Part shown: piece after piece, positions 1 through 12,141 of the stretch
Numbering within the stretch: the stretch's first letter is position 1
How the letters are laid out: each line of letters opens with the position of its first letter
NCBI RefSeq assembly: GCF_964204865.1
Contig: NC_135250.1
Location: 4,836,001 to 4,900,000, forward strand
Direction of reading: 5' to 3'
Source: Styela clava
Lineage: Eukaryota; Chordata; Ascidiacea; Stolidobranchia; Styelidae
Length of the DNA: 64,000 bases
Notes under the pieces: generated by a model
Seen by the model: the letters and a program-made list of their open reading frames with translations, nothing else
Database searches by the model: none
What the model was told of the DNA's origin: nothing
Program-made: the position numbers and the translations under genes

Positions 1-212
1 ATTTTCCGGAAGTAAGAAAATTTTTTTCGTTAATTTTGTGTCAAATTTGAGGAAAAATGCGTATACATATTCGTTGCTTCTTATTTTGCAATATATCTTT
101 TTATGGTCGCCATTGATATTAGTATATGATTATCACTAAACTGAAGTTAATATTATTGTACAGTCTATCTGGAACTAGGCTAGCTCGCGATTGAAGAATT
201 TTGCAATAATAT

Positions 213-2758
213 ATGATGACAATGTCACCAACTAAATATTATTATGATTTGATGTCACAACCATGCAGAGCAATCTACATCTTTCTCAAATGTGCTAGGA
301 TTCCTTTCCAGTCAGAAGTTGTGGCTTTGCGTAAAGGTAACAAGTTTGTTATAAAATATATAAAACAAAATTTGTGATCCGTATTTTCCTGCTCTTCTAG
401 GAGGGTTTTATATTCCTTTTTGAGTATTTGTTTTTAAACTTCCATGATTGATGGTCTATGAAGACTCAGTGTTGTGGCCAGTGCTCTTCTATAAAAATAC
501 CGTAGTTTAACTTTTAACATTTTTTTTTTAATTTTGGAGTAGCTCACATATATTTTGTTAGAAATCCTATTAACTCTAATAGTGAATATCGAAGCCATTT
601 GTCCTACCTTTCTACCAAGTCTCAACTCTAATAAAATTTTTAAGCAGTATAAATATTTTACAGGAGAACATAGAACTCCAGATTATTTAAAGTTGAATCC
701 AATGGGTTTGGTTCCAGTCATTGATGACAATGGTTTTGTTTTGACAGAGAGGTAAGTATTTGCGGATAATTTTTCTAGATATCTTATATAGAAATTTTGA
801 TTGATAAGACCAGGGGTGTGCAACGGGCGGCGAACCACAACCAGTATTGCCCTTATCAACACTCTGATTTTCCCCGTCCAGCATAAGTTCCTGATCCGAC
901 AGTTTATGGGTAATAAAAATACCTTTTTTTTTGCTCTCGTGCTGCTTTAAATCTTTCACCGTTTGCCCGATGCCTTTATTACTAAAAGGCTAAGAGGTAG
1001 CTGCATTCTTTTCTCATATCTTTCCCACGGCACTCTGGTTTTATTCAACGAGTGTCATGACTACAGGAATCCAATAGAAAAAGTCCAATATACTGTTTTG
1101 TCCATTATAAATTTTCTTGTTGTTATTGATATAGTTCGTCATAAATATTCTATTTTTTTTTTCAGTGTTGCAATAATGAAATATCTTGCTGATAAATACA
1201 GTGCTGATGAATCTCTGTATCCTAAAGATTTACAACTAAGGGCGAAGGTTGATGAATATTGTGCATGGCAGCATCTTAATACACGGTATTTGTCATAAAA
1301 CTTTGTATAATTACTGAATAGGGAACAGAAATTGCAGTCTGAGTGCGCACAAGGAATTTACATGAAGTTTTCATCATCTACTGACAGTTTCTTTTCGAGT
1401 TTTTATTTGGTTGAAATATCCACGGCTGAGAAGTTGGGTAAATTTACGATTGATTCAGAATAGTTGCTGATAATTTTGAATACAGCTCCAAATCAAATCT
1501 CGATAATAAAAACTGCAGCACATATGCAGAGATTTTTTTTATACACCATTAAAAACGCTTGTTCAACTATTCAGTTTTTTCTCAATGGAAATTTAATTAT
1601 CTCGATTAAAAGTCTTAAATTCTGACTCATGTGAGTTTGAAAACGACTCTCGAAATACCTTTATCAATGGGAAAACTTTCTTAGTTACTTTGATTATTAC
1701 TTTAAACAAATCTGTAAGAATTCATAATTTGAGTATGGCTTACTAATTGATAATGTTGTGAGAAGTCCCCAAGTCAAATCAATTACCAGGCCTCACTCTT
1801 TGTCTCCTGGTACTCGTACTACATTCCGGTGTTCGCCCTCTTGGTTCACGTACTACACACCTTTTTTCTATCATACGAACCATTGATTACTCTTACAGAA
1901 TGAAGTCAGCTAAAGTATTCATTGCAGAAGTCATCATGTCAACTCCTTCCTCGGATGTTGGTCACCTAGTTGATAATATGAATAAAATGTTGGACCAATT
2001 TGAAAATATATTTTTGAAGAAAAAGAAGTTTATAGCAGGTTAGAAAAGATATTTAATTGTAGCAAAAAGGCGTGAAATGGCATGTATGAAAAAATGTAAT
2101 AAAAAAGATACTTTTGGAAGCGGCATATGGCAAGAATGCAGCAGAGAAATTAATTATTTAAGATAGGATTTTCATATTTTATCTTGCAAGAGAGAAAACT
2201 TGATAAGATGGTTTAAATACATGGTTCAGTACAGCCTTGTCTGGTTTAGGTAATAGTAATACTCAGTTAACTGATTGTTAATTTTACCGCACATACGGTA
2301 ACTATATACCACAGCATTCACAGGTTTCAAATTTTGAAGCCAGCTCTCAAGGCAATATTAGGCGTAATAACAGTGACTCAAAAAATTTTGTCTCTTACTT
2401 TGCTAAATATGCTTTGGGTGAGCGTATGGAACGGGATTCATGCTAAATTCATCGTGATGATTATGATGGATATAATAATGTGCCAGAAGGTTAAAGTGTT
2501 CATATCAAGTGAAATTTCTGTCAAAATATGCCAATATGAACTCTCGATTTATTTCCAGGAGACCAATTGACAATCGCAGATCTACTAGCTGCCTGTGAAA
2601 TCATGCAACCGACATGTAGTGGTCGTGATGTTCTCGCTGGGAGGCCGGTTATAAAAGCATGGATGGATAGAGTCCGAAATGCTACTAACCCATATTTTGA
2701 TGAAGCGCATGCTATGGTTTATCGTGTCAGAGAGAAACGTATAAAGCAAAAATTGTGA
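213..2758 (+). CDS. GSTT: Theta-class glutathione S-transferase (5 exons, 223 aa)
   Basis: Exons reconstructed at 213-336, 664-751, 1166-1285, 1899-2038 and 2559-2758. All have GT donors and AG acceptors, and the phases join to 672 nt ending in TGA. The protein opens with [16 protein letters not shown]; Ser15 in LMSQPCR aligns with the theta-class catalytic Ser that activates glutathione. The thioredoxin-like N-terminal domain continues through [16 protein letters not shown], whose cis-Pro loop (VPV) binds the gamma-glutamyl part of GSH, and [11 protein letters not shown]. The all-alpha C-terminal domain has [18 protein letters not shown], the conserved N-capping helix region, and ends IKQKL, a theta-type tail. 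Family role: cytosolic GSH conjugation or peroxide reduction of electrophiles. At 223 aa it is close to the usual 230-240. ATGs at 216 and 222 are alternative starts. No disruption is seen. Confidence 0.93.
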
Positions 2759-2951
2759 TTGTTGGTCATGTGTTTAATTATTCATACAATTTCAATTCAA
2801 TCTCTATGCGGGGACGTTCGAAAACGATTGGTTATATAAATATATTCAAATTAGTAGATTTCTGATCATAAGAATAGGTATTTTGAAATTGATATCTCAT
2901 ATCACATTAAGAAAATACAGGCTTCTTGAATTTGAAAATTGTTGAGAATAG

Positions 2952-2957
2952 AATAAA
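2952..2957 (+). terminator. Candidate poly(A) signal of the GST gene
   Basis: AATAAA lies about 195 nt after the GST stop codon, on the same strand, at a plausible 3' UTR distance. Confidence 0.4.
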
Positions 2958-4134
2958 CATGAAGTCTACCTCACATCCAATCATATCTCTATAATTTTGC
3001 AATGATGAGTCATCATCCTCAATTCAGATGTTCTTGTTTTTTAGTGCGACATGGTTCTGAATTCATCTGCGACATGATTCTGATAGGAACCTATCCCCTA
3101 AATTTTTGAACCCAGTGATCCCAATTTAGAATACATTCCATATATTTTCAAATAGTAAAAATACGTAGTTCGGCCACCTCAGTGGATAGGTTCATGTCCT
3201 TGTGGTGTGGCATCCCAAAAATTTACTTATTTTTGTAGATGAATTTTGGTCTGAAATTCCTATAATGAAATTCTTCAAGGACTAGAGAATATTACAATCT
3301 CTGAATGAATTTTAAGTTAGTTGTTTGAGACTAGCAATTTTTCGTCTTCAATAATGATATGCAATTATTTTATTCAAAATTTATCATTGTTTTCATGTAC
3401 CTAATCATTTTTGTAATTTGTGCACTGTGCAAGGATATTATATAATTAATTAATAGATTATATTCTGGCATGTTTTGCTGGCCTCATCCACGGGGTAATG
3501 ATGATAGCTTCACGAATTATGTAGGTAATACAGGGTAGAAATATCACCCAGGTTTAATGGAGCTGTGACCATACGTTTTGTAATTATGTTGTTCTTAGTA
3601 TCGTTTTCACACTATTGGATCAATTGCTTGGAAATTTTCAGAGGTTGAAGATATATTTTTTTGCTAGAAGGCTATTACTATTTTGTTTAAAATAGTAAAA
3701 ATTGACTATAAATTATGGTCGGGCCCCTATAGATCCCATAAACTACTTCCAATCAACTTCAACAATAGAGTAAAAATTTAATGAGAAAAACATGCAACAG
3801 TATTTTGCTCTGCATCTAAGGGGAGTTAAATAATAAAGTAGTGAAGGAGTATGAAACAAACAGTAGATCATGATATGCACTGGTTATAGCAGTGTTTATG
3901 GACTGCTGACAAAGAGCAGCAAATTGAAGTAAAATAGCAACATAAACTTTGATTTTTCTGGTGAGGTATATATTTTAAAAAATAGAATCAGTACACATTT
4001 GTGATGATAAAGTGCATAAAAATGTTATCAGTAATCTTAACCAGTATCAGGTTATATAGAGATTTAGTACATTACATATATTGATAGCTATATACATCCA
4101 GAAATGCTAAATTAATCTTTCCATGCAGTTGCAG
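2958..4134. other. Convergent intergenic spacer, no gene seen
   Basis: AT-rich spacer between the 3' ends of the convergent GST (+) and universal stress protein (-) genes. I see no exon with coding character. A stretch near 3600-3690 resembles sequence near 21600-21660, suggesting a dispersed repeat. Confidence 0.5.
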
Positions 4135-4641
4135 CTAGGCACCAGGACATATCAAGACTGGTACAGAACTGTGGTGAAGCACATAGTGACTGACAGATCC
4201 CAGAATTGTTCGTCTTATTGTCCCTAAGCCTCTGGTACCAATAACAATCAATTTGGCATTATTTTTCTTGGCTGCATTTATTATAGCAACCCCTGGTCCT
4301 TTCTTTATATCTTCGTCAATTATAACTTGGTGGTTGAGCCCTATGTCGCTACATAATTTTTCATACTTCTCTTTCAATCTTTTATTGTGCAGCTCAATTT
4401 CATCATATGCAGCCATTAAGCTTTCGGGCATGAACCCTACCCCTCCACCAGGGACAAAAGCAGGTATTTTGACTTGGTCAGAAGCATGAAATATTATAAC
4501 ATTACTGTCAGATTGTCTGAAATTGCTGGTGAAGTATTGGAAAGCCTCTAGTGCATTTGAGCTACCATCCACACATATAAGAACTGTATTAGCAGGGCAG
4601 TCATAAATCTGCTCCATGGAAGGTGTACCAGGAATTGCCAT
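4135..4641 (-). CDS. Universal stress protein (UspA family), single exon, 168 aa
   Basis: An uninterrupted 168-codon frame on the minus strand, the usual length for one Usp domain. Strand beta-1 is NTVLICVDGSSNALEAF (residues about 19-35), with the Asp that contacts adenine or ribose in ATP-binding Usps. Near the C terminus KLIVIGTRGLG runs into IRRTILGSVSHYVL and matches the Usp ATP-binding signature G-x2-G-x9-G-S exactly. The last strand is SVPVLICPGA. The fold is Rossmann-like, alpha/beta, usually a dimer. Family role: nucleotide-binding stress protein; animal members are poorly characterised. No intron is visible. A TTATCAG just upstream on the minus strand could be the acceptor of a 5' UTR intron. 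The gene is convergent with the GST. Start ATG at 4641 gives MAIPGTPSMEQIYD. Confidence 0.92.
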   Translation of the reverse strand: MAIPGTPSMEQIYDCPANTVLICVDGSSNALEAFQYFTSNFRQSDSNVIIFHASDQVKIPAFVPGGGVGFMPESLMAAYDEIELHNKRLKEKYEKLCSDIGLNHQVIIDEDIKKGPGVAIINAAKKNNAKLIVIGTRGLGTIRRTILGSVSHYVLHHSSVPVLICPGA

Positions 4642-6251
4642 ATTGCTGCCTTAATGTTTGTCTGATAACAGTAACAAAGTTTATTCACACTGAATTGTCT
4701 AAAGCACTAAATGTTTAGTAAAAACAACAATTTAAATAACATAGTAGCCTACACAAGATACAACCTAATTCTAGTTGTCCTTTTTGCCAAGCCAATCCAC
4801 GACTACTTAGTTTGGTATAACTGTATAAGTTTATTTCGACTCCATAACCAGCAACAGACCATGAAATAATTGATAAAAACAAAATAAATAAAACTGATTA
4901 TAGAATCGGAAAGCAAACGAAACCTCAAGTAAGGTTTGAAGCGTACCGGTACAGATACAGATTTTAGGTGAGAAGGTATTAATAAAAGTAGTAGTACATG
5001 TTCGCTTACCCAAAAGATAAAAACTAATTAAGGCACGCACGTACACACACTCCCGACTTCCCCCAACTTCAATATCATACGGCAAGTACCGGTACTGTAA
5101 CTCTCCCTATTGGAGTCAATGCTGGTGCACTAGTATAATGTTTTATTTGATATTAAAATTGCGTTGTGAGAATGATCACAAAACAAAACAGTTTTTAAAC
5201 CGGCGACCAATACCGGTACCAAATATTTACTGATACCGTAATACCGTACCATACGGCACGGTAGTCGTATACGGTATATGTAAATCCTATCCTATGGGAT
5301 CTTATATATCATCCAAAAATTCGCTGTGATATATTTTTATTCAACAGAACCATGGTTTTTGATCCGCTAAGCGTGACAGCTGTCTTGATTTGCAAAATCC
5401 TGCTAAGCGGAAGTTTTTTCGATACCGCGCGGTGACGCACTGTAGGTGCAGAGGGTATGTAAGTCGTTGTTACAGAGGTAGATACGTAAGTTACTTTAGA
5501 AGTAAAGAACTGTAAATAATTTGAAACTACAGTTTTTGTCAAATCATGGTAAAGCTAGCACAGTCCGGGTACCAGTACTAGTGAGTTACGACGGTCCGCA
5601 GTTTCAGCTTCGCCCAGAATATGTTTTGGGTGAAATATTTAGTTTTGGATTTCGTGATGATATATTTGAGCATTTCTCTCTTGTTTCAGTGATATCGGGT
5701 TCGTTCTTTTTTTTTGAACTCTATACAAAGTTGTGTACAGCTTTCCAAAAAATTTCGTATTCTGTATATATATACATATCCCTGCATTTCAATATTAATA
5801 TCTATACTTTGATGGTGGGAATATTAGTTACTGCCGCACAATCTACTTGCATGTGATTTTTTCGGTGTCAAATAAAAATAATCAACAACAATGAACAGTG
5901 CATGTGGTTGAACTACTGCATATGTCATTGTATATCGAGTGTTATTTCGGTGTCCCTGAACTCCGACTCACAAGTCTTTCGAGTATGTGTCGAGTCTGAG
6001 TTCAAAGTCGAGCTATTCCATTCAAATGACCAAAGTCTGATGATAAATCGTGACCTCGACTCTCTCCAACACTGATTTACTCAACCACTGAAATCAAACT
6101 TATGTGTGTGAATCATTGTATTTACACTTAAACGACACACAAGAAATAAAGACTAAACAATAGAATAGTTGTGTGGCACTTAAAAGTGAGTTTGAAATAC
6201 TCGCCGAGAGCAAGTGTGACAAATAAGCCTGGTGGACGTGGTCTGTTTATT

Positions 6252-6440
6252 TTACATGGATCTCATGCATAACACTCCTGCAGCGTTTACGGTCGGTTTC
6301 CGGTTTTGCATGCCTCCTTCGATTCCGGGGTATTGACTGACCTTAACCACAACTCTCGTTTCGGCGGCATTCATTGAAGGGAAGTTGGAGTCCCAGGCTT
6401 GGTGAACCGCCCACTCTCTCTTGGAAATCACTTTTTGGTT
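6252..6440 (-). pseudogene. Orphan terminal exon of a coiled-coil lectin paralogue
   Basis: This 189-nt exon copy is preceded by an AG acceptor and ends in TAA followed at once by AATAAA. It has the same length and phase (0) as the last exon of the intact gene at 12142-12330. It encodes 62 residues with no internal stop, including WAVHQAWDSNFPSMNAA and AAGVLCMRSM. Substitutions relative to the intact copy are scattered. No matching upstream exons were found between 6440 and 8890; that space is filled by a foldback element, a dispersed repeat and a second foldback. I therefore read it as the remnant of a duplicated gene, although its open frame means use as an alternative terminal exon cannot be excluded. 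Confidence 0.65.
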
Positions 6441-6507
6441 CTAAAATTTTTTTTTTTTTTATAATTAAATAGTTTTTTATCAGCATCCAAAAGCAATTCC
6501 CGATATA

Positions 6508-7107
6508 CAGGGTGTCTCAAAAGTAAGTATAATATACACTTTCAGTTTTGATTTGCTTTCCAGGTACTCATGACTGAGCGTACACTTCTTCAGAAAACAT
6601 AGTATGGATAAATAGTAAAATTCAGGTATTGTTTGCATTTTTTGACAACCCACAGAATGACAAGGAGATTAACCCAAGTAATGAGGTGAAAAATTGCTGT
6701 TTGGCAAGAAGCATAAAAACAGAAAGGCATTTGGCACTTTTACGACGAAGAATTACGCAATTCATCTAAAATTCATAGAATCAGTAGATGATGCACAAAG
6801 ATCAGGAAAACCAAGGAGCTGACGCTCTGAAAAAAACATTCGAAGTTGAATTAATTTAAATTTCTCTGTTAAAGAGGCGCTAAGTTTGCCTTACTATTTT
6901 AAATGCTTCTTGCCAATCAGCAATTTTGCTCCAGATTTTTTGAGTTAATATCTTTGTCATTCTGTGGGTTGTATAAAGAAGCAAACAATACCTAAAAATT
7001 TTTACGAGTTATCCATACTATGTAACCTGAAGAAATGAACGCTCCATGATGAGTACCTGAAAAGCAAATCAAAATTAATAGTGTATACTTACTTTTGAGA
7101 CACCCTG
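6508..7107. mobile_element. Mariner/Tc1-like foldback element, 600 bp, TA target duplication
   Basis: The termini are inverted repeats beginning CAGGGTGTCTCAAAAGTAAG and ending with its complement. Imperfect pairing continues about 200 bp inward on both sides (for example ACCCACAGAATGACAA facing its complement). The element is flanked by TA on both sides. The homologous site in the duplicated segment near 12475 lacks it, which gives a natural empty site. No transposase frame is intact. Confidence 0.85.
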
Positions 7108-7379
7108 TATAATGAAAATTTACGTAATGTAAGGATGAGCGTAATCTGAATCATCTCCCAAATTTAACGTGCGAGGATCTGACTTGGATAATCGTATGGT
7201 CGTATCGCTCCATCCAGTCTTTATCAAAAAACATGTGGTCTGTTTATTTCATTCATTTGTTTTTAGTTAATTATTCAATGAATCAATCTTGTTATTCTCT
7301 AATTATGCAATTATATTGGGTGGTAGCTGACTGGTGACCCTCTCGAGGTCGTATGGCTATGCGAAACCTTTTTGTTCAT

Positions 7380-8027
7380 TACTTATCGATTTTAATCGGT
7401 AAGTATGTTGGTAGGTATTTGTCTGTTAGATGCACGCGATATCTCACGAAGGCGTGGTTGAATCTGCTCCAAATTTTGCATGTGCATTCATCATATCTCG
7501 GACCAGAAGCCTATTGATTTTGGATGATATGTCGTATAATTAGCGAGTTATTAATTAATTAGTGATGAAGAGATCTGGATTTTTACAAAGCGAGAGATTT
7601 TTGAGACGCGCTGAATGTGTGTGTGCGTGTCCGATGCGCAAGTTTTCACGCTAGTGAGTCAGAGCGAAGGTAACTTTGACGTCGTCGCGATGCGCAAGTT
7701 TCCTTCGCAACCCAGGTTAGCGCCGTTGTATTTGATTCAAAATATAGCATTGGTAAATAGGCTATTGACTGGAAACTAATCGAAACAATCCAGTTCGGGT
7801 TTGCAGAATTCTTCATAAAAGTATTTCCTCGATTAGTATTCCGACGACGACATGGGTAGTTGGCTATTGTTTCCTACATTTTTGATATTGGCTGAAAACT
7901 AATCAAAACAATCCAGTTCGGGTTTGCAGAATTTTTCGAATCGAAACCGCAGTTTCTGTTTTGGGGGATCCCCTAACTTTCGATCGATAAGTCTTCGGTC
8001 TCTGACCGATATTCTCGTTTATTTATT
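7380..8027. repeat. Dispersed repeat, copy 1
   Basis: Shares sequence in inverted orientation with 35545-36320 and 37650-38035. Shared segments include GACCAGAAGCCTATTGATTT, AGTTATTAATTAATTAGTGA, and an end with a CGATCGATAAGTC-type motif followed by TCTCTGACCGATATTCTCG. Unlike the other two copies it lacks the CAGACAGACAAA tandem array at the TCTGTTAGATGC junction. It carries extra internal sequence near 7610-7930, including a duplicated CAATCCAGTTCGGGTTTGCA. Confidence 0.7.
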
Positions 8028-8043
8028 GTTCATATATTGTCAC

Positions 8044-8883
8044 GCTAATAACCGAATTGCGTAAGTCATTTTTAGCAGTTTTGAGGAAAACGTAAAAAAC
8101 TTCCTAATGATATTGCTATGCCATTGAGAGTCAATATTTTGCCATAGGTCAAATTTTTGATCGTAGCCGGATTTAAGTTAATTTGTATGACGCAGTCATA
8201 TGACGTCATAATGGCGCACTGTGACTTAGGCAGAAATGTGTCTATGACTTGGTGACATACGCATTTTTGCAACTTGACTATATGCACCAGTCCTGAAAAC
8301 CAAACAATCCAAAAACGAATGTAATTCTTAGTATCTACGATGTCTAATCCCTAAAATAGCTAATCTGTTTCAATTACATTATTTTTTATGTTTAAAAATA
8401 TATATTTCATCAATATAACACGCTCAGCACACCCACCGAAATAAGACTGAGATTAAATATAGAGAATAAAACAGCAATGTACCCTTATATAGTAGCCAAG
8501 TACCAAGTAGTACCAAGTATAGTACCAATGTGAATTGGACTCAGACAGTGAACAAGTGCACGCCTTCCTATACTGTAGTATAAATTCAAATTTATAGGCG
8601 CTAAACTAGAATCTGAGATGCAAAAACTCGAAAATCCTTCGCCGAGGTTATTTTGCCTTTGTGACGTCACAATAGTTCTGCGGTACCAATGATAATTCAT
8701 TATGACGAAACAATTGAACAAATTTGCATGTCATACAAAATCTCAATTTTTATGGGTTATGGGTTTATGGAAATTTTTAAAATAAAATCTGAGTTAACAG
8801 GCAGGTGCGCAGCATTACATAAATACCTATTTTATAAAAAACTCAAAACCGCCAAAAATGACTTACGCAATTCGGTTATTAGC
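8044..8883. mobile_element. Foldback element, about 840 bp
   Basis: The ends are inverted repeats of about 42 bp: GCTAATAACCGAATTGCGTA at the left is mirrored by its complement at the right, extending inward to TTTTGAG/CTCAAAA. No coding capacity is apparent in the centre. It occupies the place where the 5' exons of the lost coiled-coil lectin paralogue would be expected. Target-site duplication is unclear. Confidence 0.7.
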
Positions 8884-8889
8884 CTGACG

Positions 8890-9720
8890 ATGTGGTAATT
8901 CAGCTCCGGCATATTGCATGGCTAAGCGTAACTTTTGTATGACAATCATGTAGTCATGTCCGTTTGTTACAAGCTTGATTTTTGAGACCGCAATTTTCGT
9001 AGATTAGGCTTTTGATTATTTTTTCAAAATAATAAATAAAATAGGATGATGTATCTCAGAATTGCGAGAAGTGCCGTGATTGAAACTTAGAGTCACCATG
9101 GCAAATATTTTCATCCATTTTGAATATTACGTAACAGTTTTCAAGAGGAATATTTGGGAAAATTATATCTTTTCATAGGAATTTTATATATTATCAAGAC
9201 TCTATACCAACTTCTATTAATGTATGTCGAGGATGTGTGAGTTTTTTGGAAATACTTGGTATTATTGTGTTGTGAGGATGGGATTTGATATCGGGCTCAG
9301 TCTTAAAGTGGTTGCTTCCTACCTTTCTTCTCAAAAGTTTAATAAACTTTCTCGGAAATCAATCAACCAATAAAAACATTTGGTATTGTTTATACTAGAA
9401 AGGGCGGTGTTTTTTCTCCAAATTTAATTGGGCCATATATTTTAATTTTATCATTTTCAGCAAACCGAAACTGACAATCGTGGTTTCGATTAGATTTATA
9501 CTCGAGATAAATTATAATATCCGTTCTCTTTCTTATTTATTTATAAGCAAGATCTCAGTCTACGATTATCAATATCCGGCAAACCGTGCTTGTCAGTTTT
9601 TCAATGGTGAAAATGATAAAATCAAAACGCGGTCCAACGAGAGTCGACGAAAACGAACAGCGTCGAGGTTCTAACAATAGCGATTGTATGTTCTTTTTCA
9701 CTTCCAAAGTGGTTTAACCA
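8890..9720. repeat. Degenerate copy of the upstream flank of the coiled-coil lectin gene
   Basis: Similar to 16938-18330: shared TGCTTGATTTTTGAGACCGC-type segment (AGCTTGATTTTTGAGACCGC here), shared TATATACCAACTTCT-type and TTATTTATTTATAAG segments, all in the same order. With 5086-7375 this shows that the whole lectin locus was once duplicated and that its middle, with most exons, was lost. No exon is seen. Confidence 0.65.
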
Positions 9721-10797
9721 GTATTCTCAACTTGATTTTTGAAATAGGCTTGAAGCTTTTATTTGGCTTACAGTAACTCCCAAGAAAAGTGTATAGCTGA
9801 AATTTATAGTTTATATACTGATGTAACGTTTAAATTTCAACTGTTAGATTGCTTCACGGTGTGGAATAATTTGGTCTGTTTCACTGTATTGTGTATGATG
9901 TATAATGTATATCAACAAAATAAAATCATGATATATTTATTAAAGGTTTTGTGAGCATAAGATGTATTTGGGCGCTGAAAATGAACTACAATGGAACAAA
10001 GGTTGACACCAACTTATTAAACTACTGAGACGAGATAAATACCATTGTTTATGGTAATAATATTTCACTTTTGATTAAAACAGATTTCAAAATTCATACA
10101 AAACCTATGTACTTTTTATCGCTTTCAAATCTTGTACACTATTTATATGAAATTCTATCTCAATATCCAAAAATAAGCAATCAAAATTTTTAAAATCTGG
10201 CGTCATTTGTGCATGTCATTTATTTTATAACTTATTTTGTTTATTTCATAGCTAAGATTGCTCACGCTGCTGCATTGCCAAAAATTAACCAAAAAAATGT
10301 AAAACTTCTGCATTAACACTTATGCCCCCTGGAACAAAATGCTGCTAGGCTTTGAAAAGCACATAAATTGTTATGTTCGTATGACGGCATTGTTGCTTCA
10401 GATTTCTTACCGTAGCTGAATTTCCTTTAAAGCCCTTTTTGTAGTTCCCTTCATCGTTCATTGTTTATACGTGTTCTGGCAGCAGCGATCGTCGCATTTT
10501 AACTGTAGATAGATATTTAGCAAAGGATGTTTACTTGGTAACTTATTACGGTACCAGGTGTTATTCTATATTTCGTTGAGATATATTCTGCATATCTGTG
10601 AAATACACATATAATATCTGATTTCTCTGTATTATTTTCACAGAAATATATTTTTTGCTGAGTGGAATTGAAACCACACCTCCGATTTAACTCACTGCCC
10701 TACACGAAGCACGGGTTTATTAATTCGAGAGAAAAGCGATAGAAAAAGAAAAAAAGATGCTGTTAGCTTCCCAGGGGTCTTCAGTATTGATATGATA
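9721..10797. other. Intergenic spacer, no gene seen
   Basis: AT-rich, with only short frames of no family resemblance. Nothing beyond low-complexity AT is seen. Confidence 0.4.
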
Positions 10798-11709
10798 TAG
10801 GTACTGTAACCCTCCCTATTGAAGTCAATGAGCTAGCTAGAGGCTCGGATGTAGGTATATTTACTGATATAGTCCATAGCTGTTAGCGCCAGCAAGCTAT
10901 CACTTTTATTTATTTCAAAATTTTCTATGAATCCTATGAGATCTGATATTTTATCCAGAACTTCCCTGTAACTATTTTTTATTCAAGAAAACATGTTTTT
11001 TAATCCGCCAAGCATGACAACTATCTTGCGCAAAATCTTGCTGCGAGAAAGGTTTTTCGATACCGGTGACTATATATGCTCATTACGGTGACGCACCGTA
11101 AGTTACTTTTGAAAGGTGAAGTGCTATATATAATTTAATACTGCAGCTGTATGTCGAATCATTTATCATTTTAATTCACGTTGGCACAAGACGCACGAAT
11201 CTTCATTTTCACAAGACCTGGTAAAGCTAGCGCACTCAGTCCTGGTACCGGTACTTGTCATAGTAAGTTACGATAGTCCACAGTTTCAGCTCCGCCCAGG
11301 ATATGTTTTGTGGAAAATTGTGGGTAAAATATTTCGTCTTGGCCTTCGTGATGATATATTTAGTCATTACTCTCTTGTTTCATTAATATCAGGTTTGTTC
11401 TTTTTGTTTTGAACTCGATACGTGGTTGTGTACGGCTTTCCAAAAGTCATCGTGTTCTGTATATACGTACTCCTGCATTCCAATATTGATATCTATACTT
11501 AGTGATGGGAATATTAGTTACTGCATAAGTGCTCAGTCTACTTGCATGTCATTTTCTGGGTGTCAAATAAAAATATTCAACGGCATTAAACAGTGCATGT
11601 GACATTGCAGCTCAAGTGATTGTTATTTATTTCGGTTTTCCTAAACCCCGAGCCACAAGTCTTTCAAGTTTCGTGTCGGGTCTGAGTACGAAGTCGAGCT
11701 ATTCCAATC

Positions 11710-11912
11710 GGTTCCATTACATTTGAACCCACGTACATTTGAACCCATGACAATTGCACCTGTATGCTATTGCACCTATGGAATTTTTTTTGTTTTTCGG
11801 ATAGTTGAACCCATACTAACCCTAACCCATGGGTTTTAGCACCCGCATATAGATTGAACCCGTGGATATACGCATGGGTTCAAATGTACGTGGGTTCAAA
11901 TGTACGGTCACC
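11710..11912. mobile_element. 203-bp MITE with 9-bp target duplication
   Basis: Flanked on both sides by ATTCCAATC. The right end reads GTACGTGGGTTCAAATGTAC then GGTCACC, and the left end mirrors it. The sister segment near 6011 lacks the insertion. A second copy is at 14790-14977. Confidence 0.85.
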
Positions 11913-12135
11913 ATTCCAATCAGATACCAAAGTATATGATAAATCGTGACCTCGCGCCTCTCCAACACTGATTTGCTCAACCATTGAAATCAAACTTATG
12001 TTTGTGAATCATTGTATTTACACTTAACAACACACAAGAAATAAAGACAATGAAATAGTTGTGTGGCACGTAAAAGTGAGTTTGAAATACTCGCCGAGAG
12101 CAAGTACGACAAGTAAGCCTGGTGGACGTGGTCTG

Positions 12136-12141
12136 TTTATT
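12136..12141 (-). terminator. Poly(A) signal abutting the stop codon
   Basis: AATAAA begins at the first base after the TAA stop of the coiled-coil lectin gene. The arrangement is identical in the orphan exon copy at 6246-6251. This implies an unusually short 3' UTR if used. Confidence 0.6.

Larger units (their letters stand above)
5086..7375. repeat. Segmental copy of 10798-12675 (3' end of the coiled-coil lectin gene)
   Basis: Sequence from the start of this stretch runs collinear with 10798 onward, from a shared ACTCTCCCTATT/CCCTCCCTATT segment through the terminal lectin exon to a shared GGTCGTATGGCTA near 7348/12649. Two insertions separate the copies. The 600-bp foldback at 6508 is only here. 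The 203-bp MITE at 11710 is only in the other copy. Beyond 7375 homology stops at a dispersed repeat. Confidence 0.8.

Noticed and set aside
963-1298. 111-codon frame overlapping GST exon 3
   Set aside because: Most of it is intron 2 sequence read through. Only the segment from 1166 to 1285 is coding, as part of the GST.
5521-5856. 111-codon plus-strand frame
   Set aside because: Low-complexity Tyr/Ile/Phe-rich tail in a duplicated non-coding segment; the frame is not kept in the copy near 11150-11530.
9480-9674. Short frame ending in dibasic residues (ESRRKRTASRF), neuropeptide-like
   Set aside because: It lies in a duplicated flank whose partner near 18240-18340 does not keep the frame, and there is no good signal peptide.
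11810-11832. TAACCCTAACCC runs as interstitial telomere repeats
   Set aside because: They are short and are part of MITE sequences that occur in several copies.
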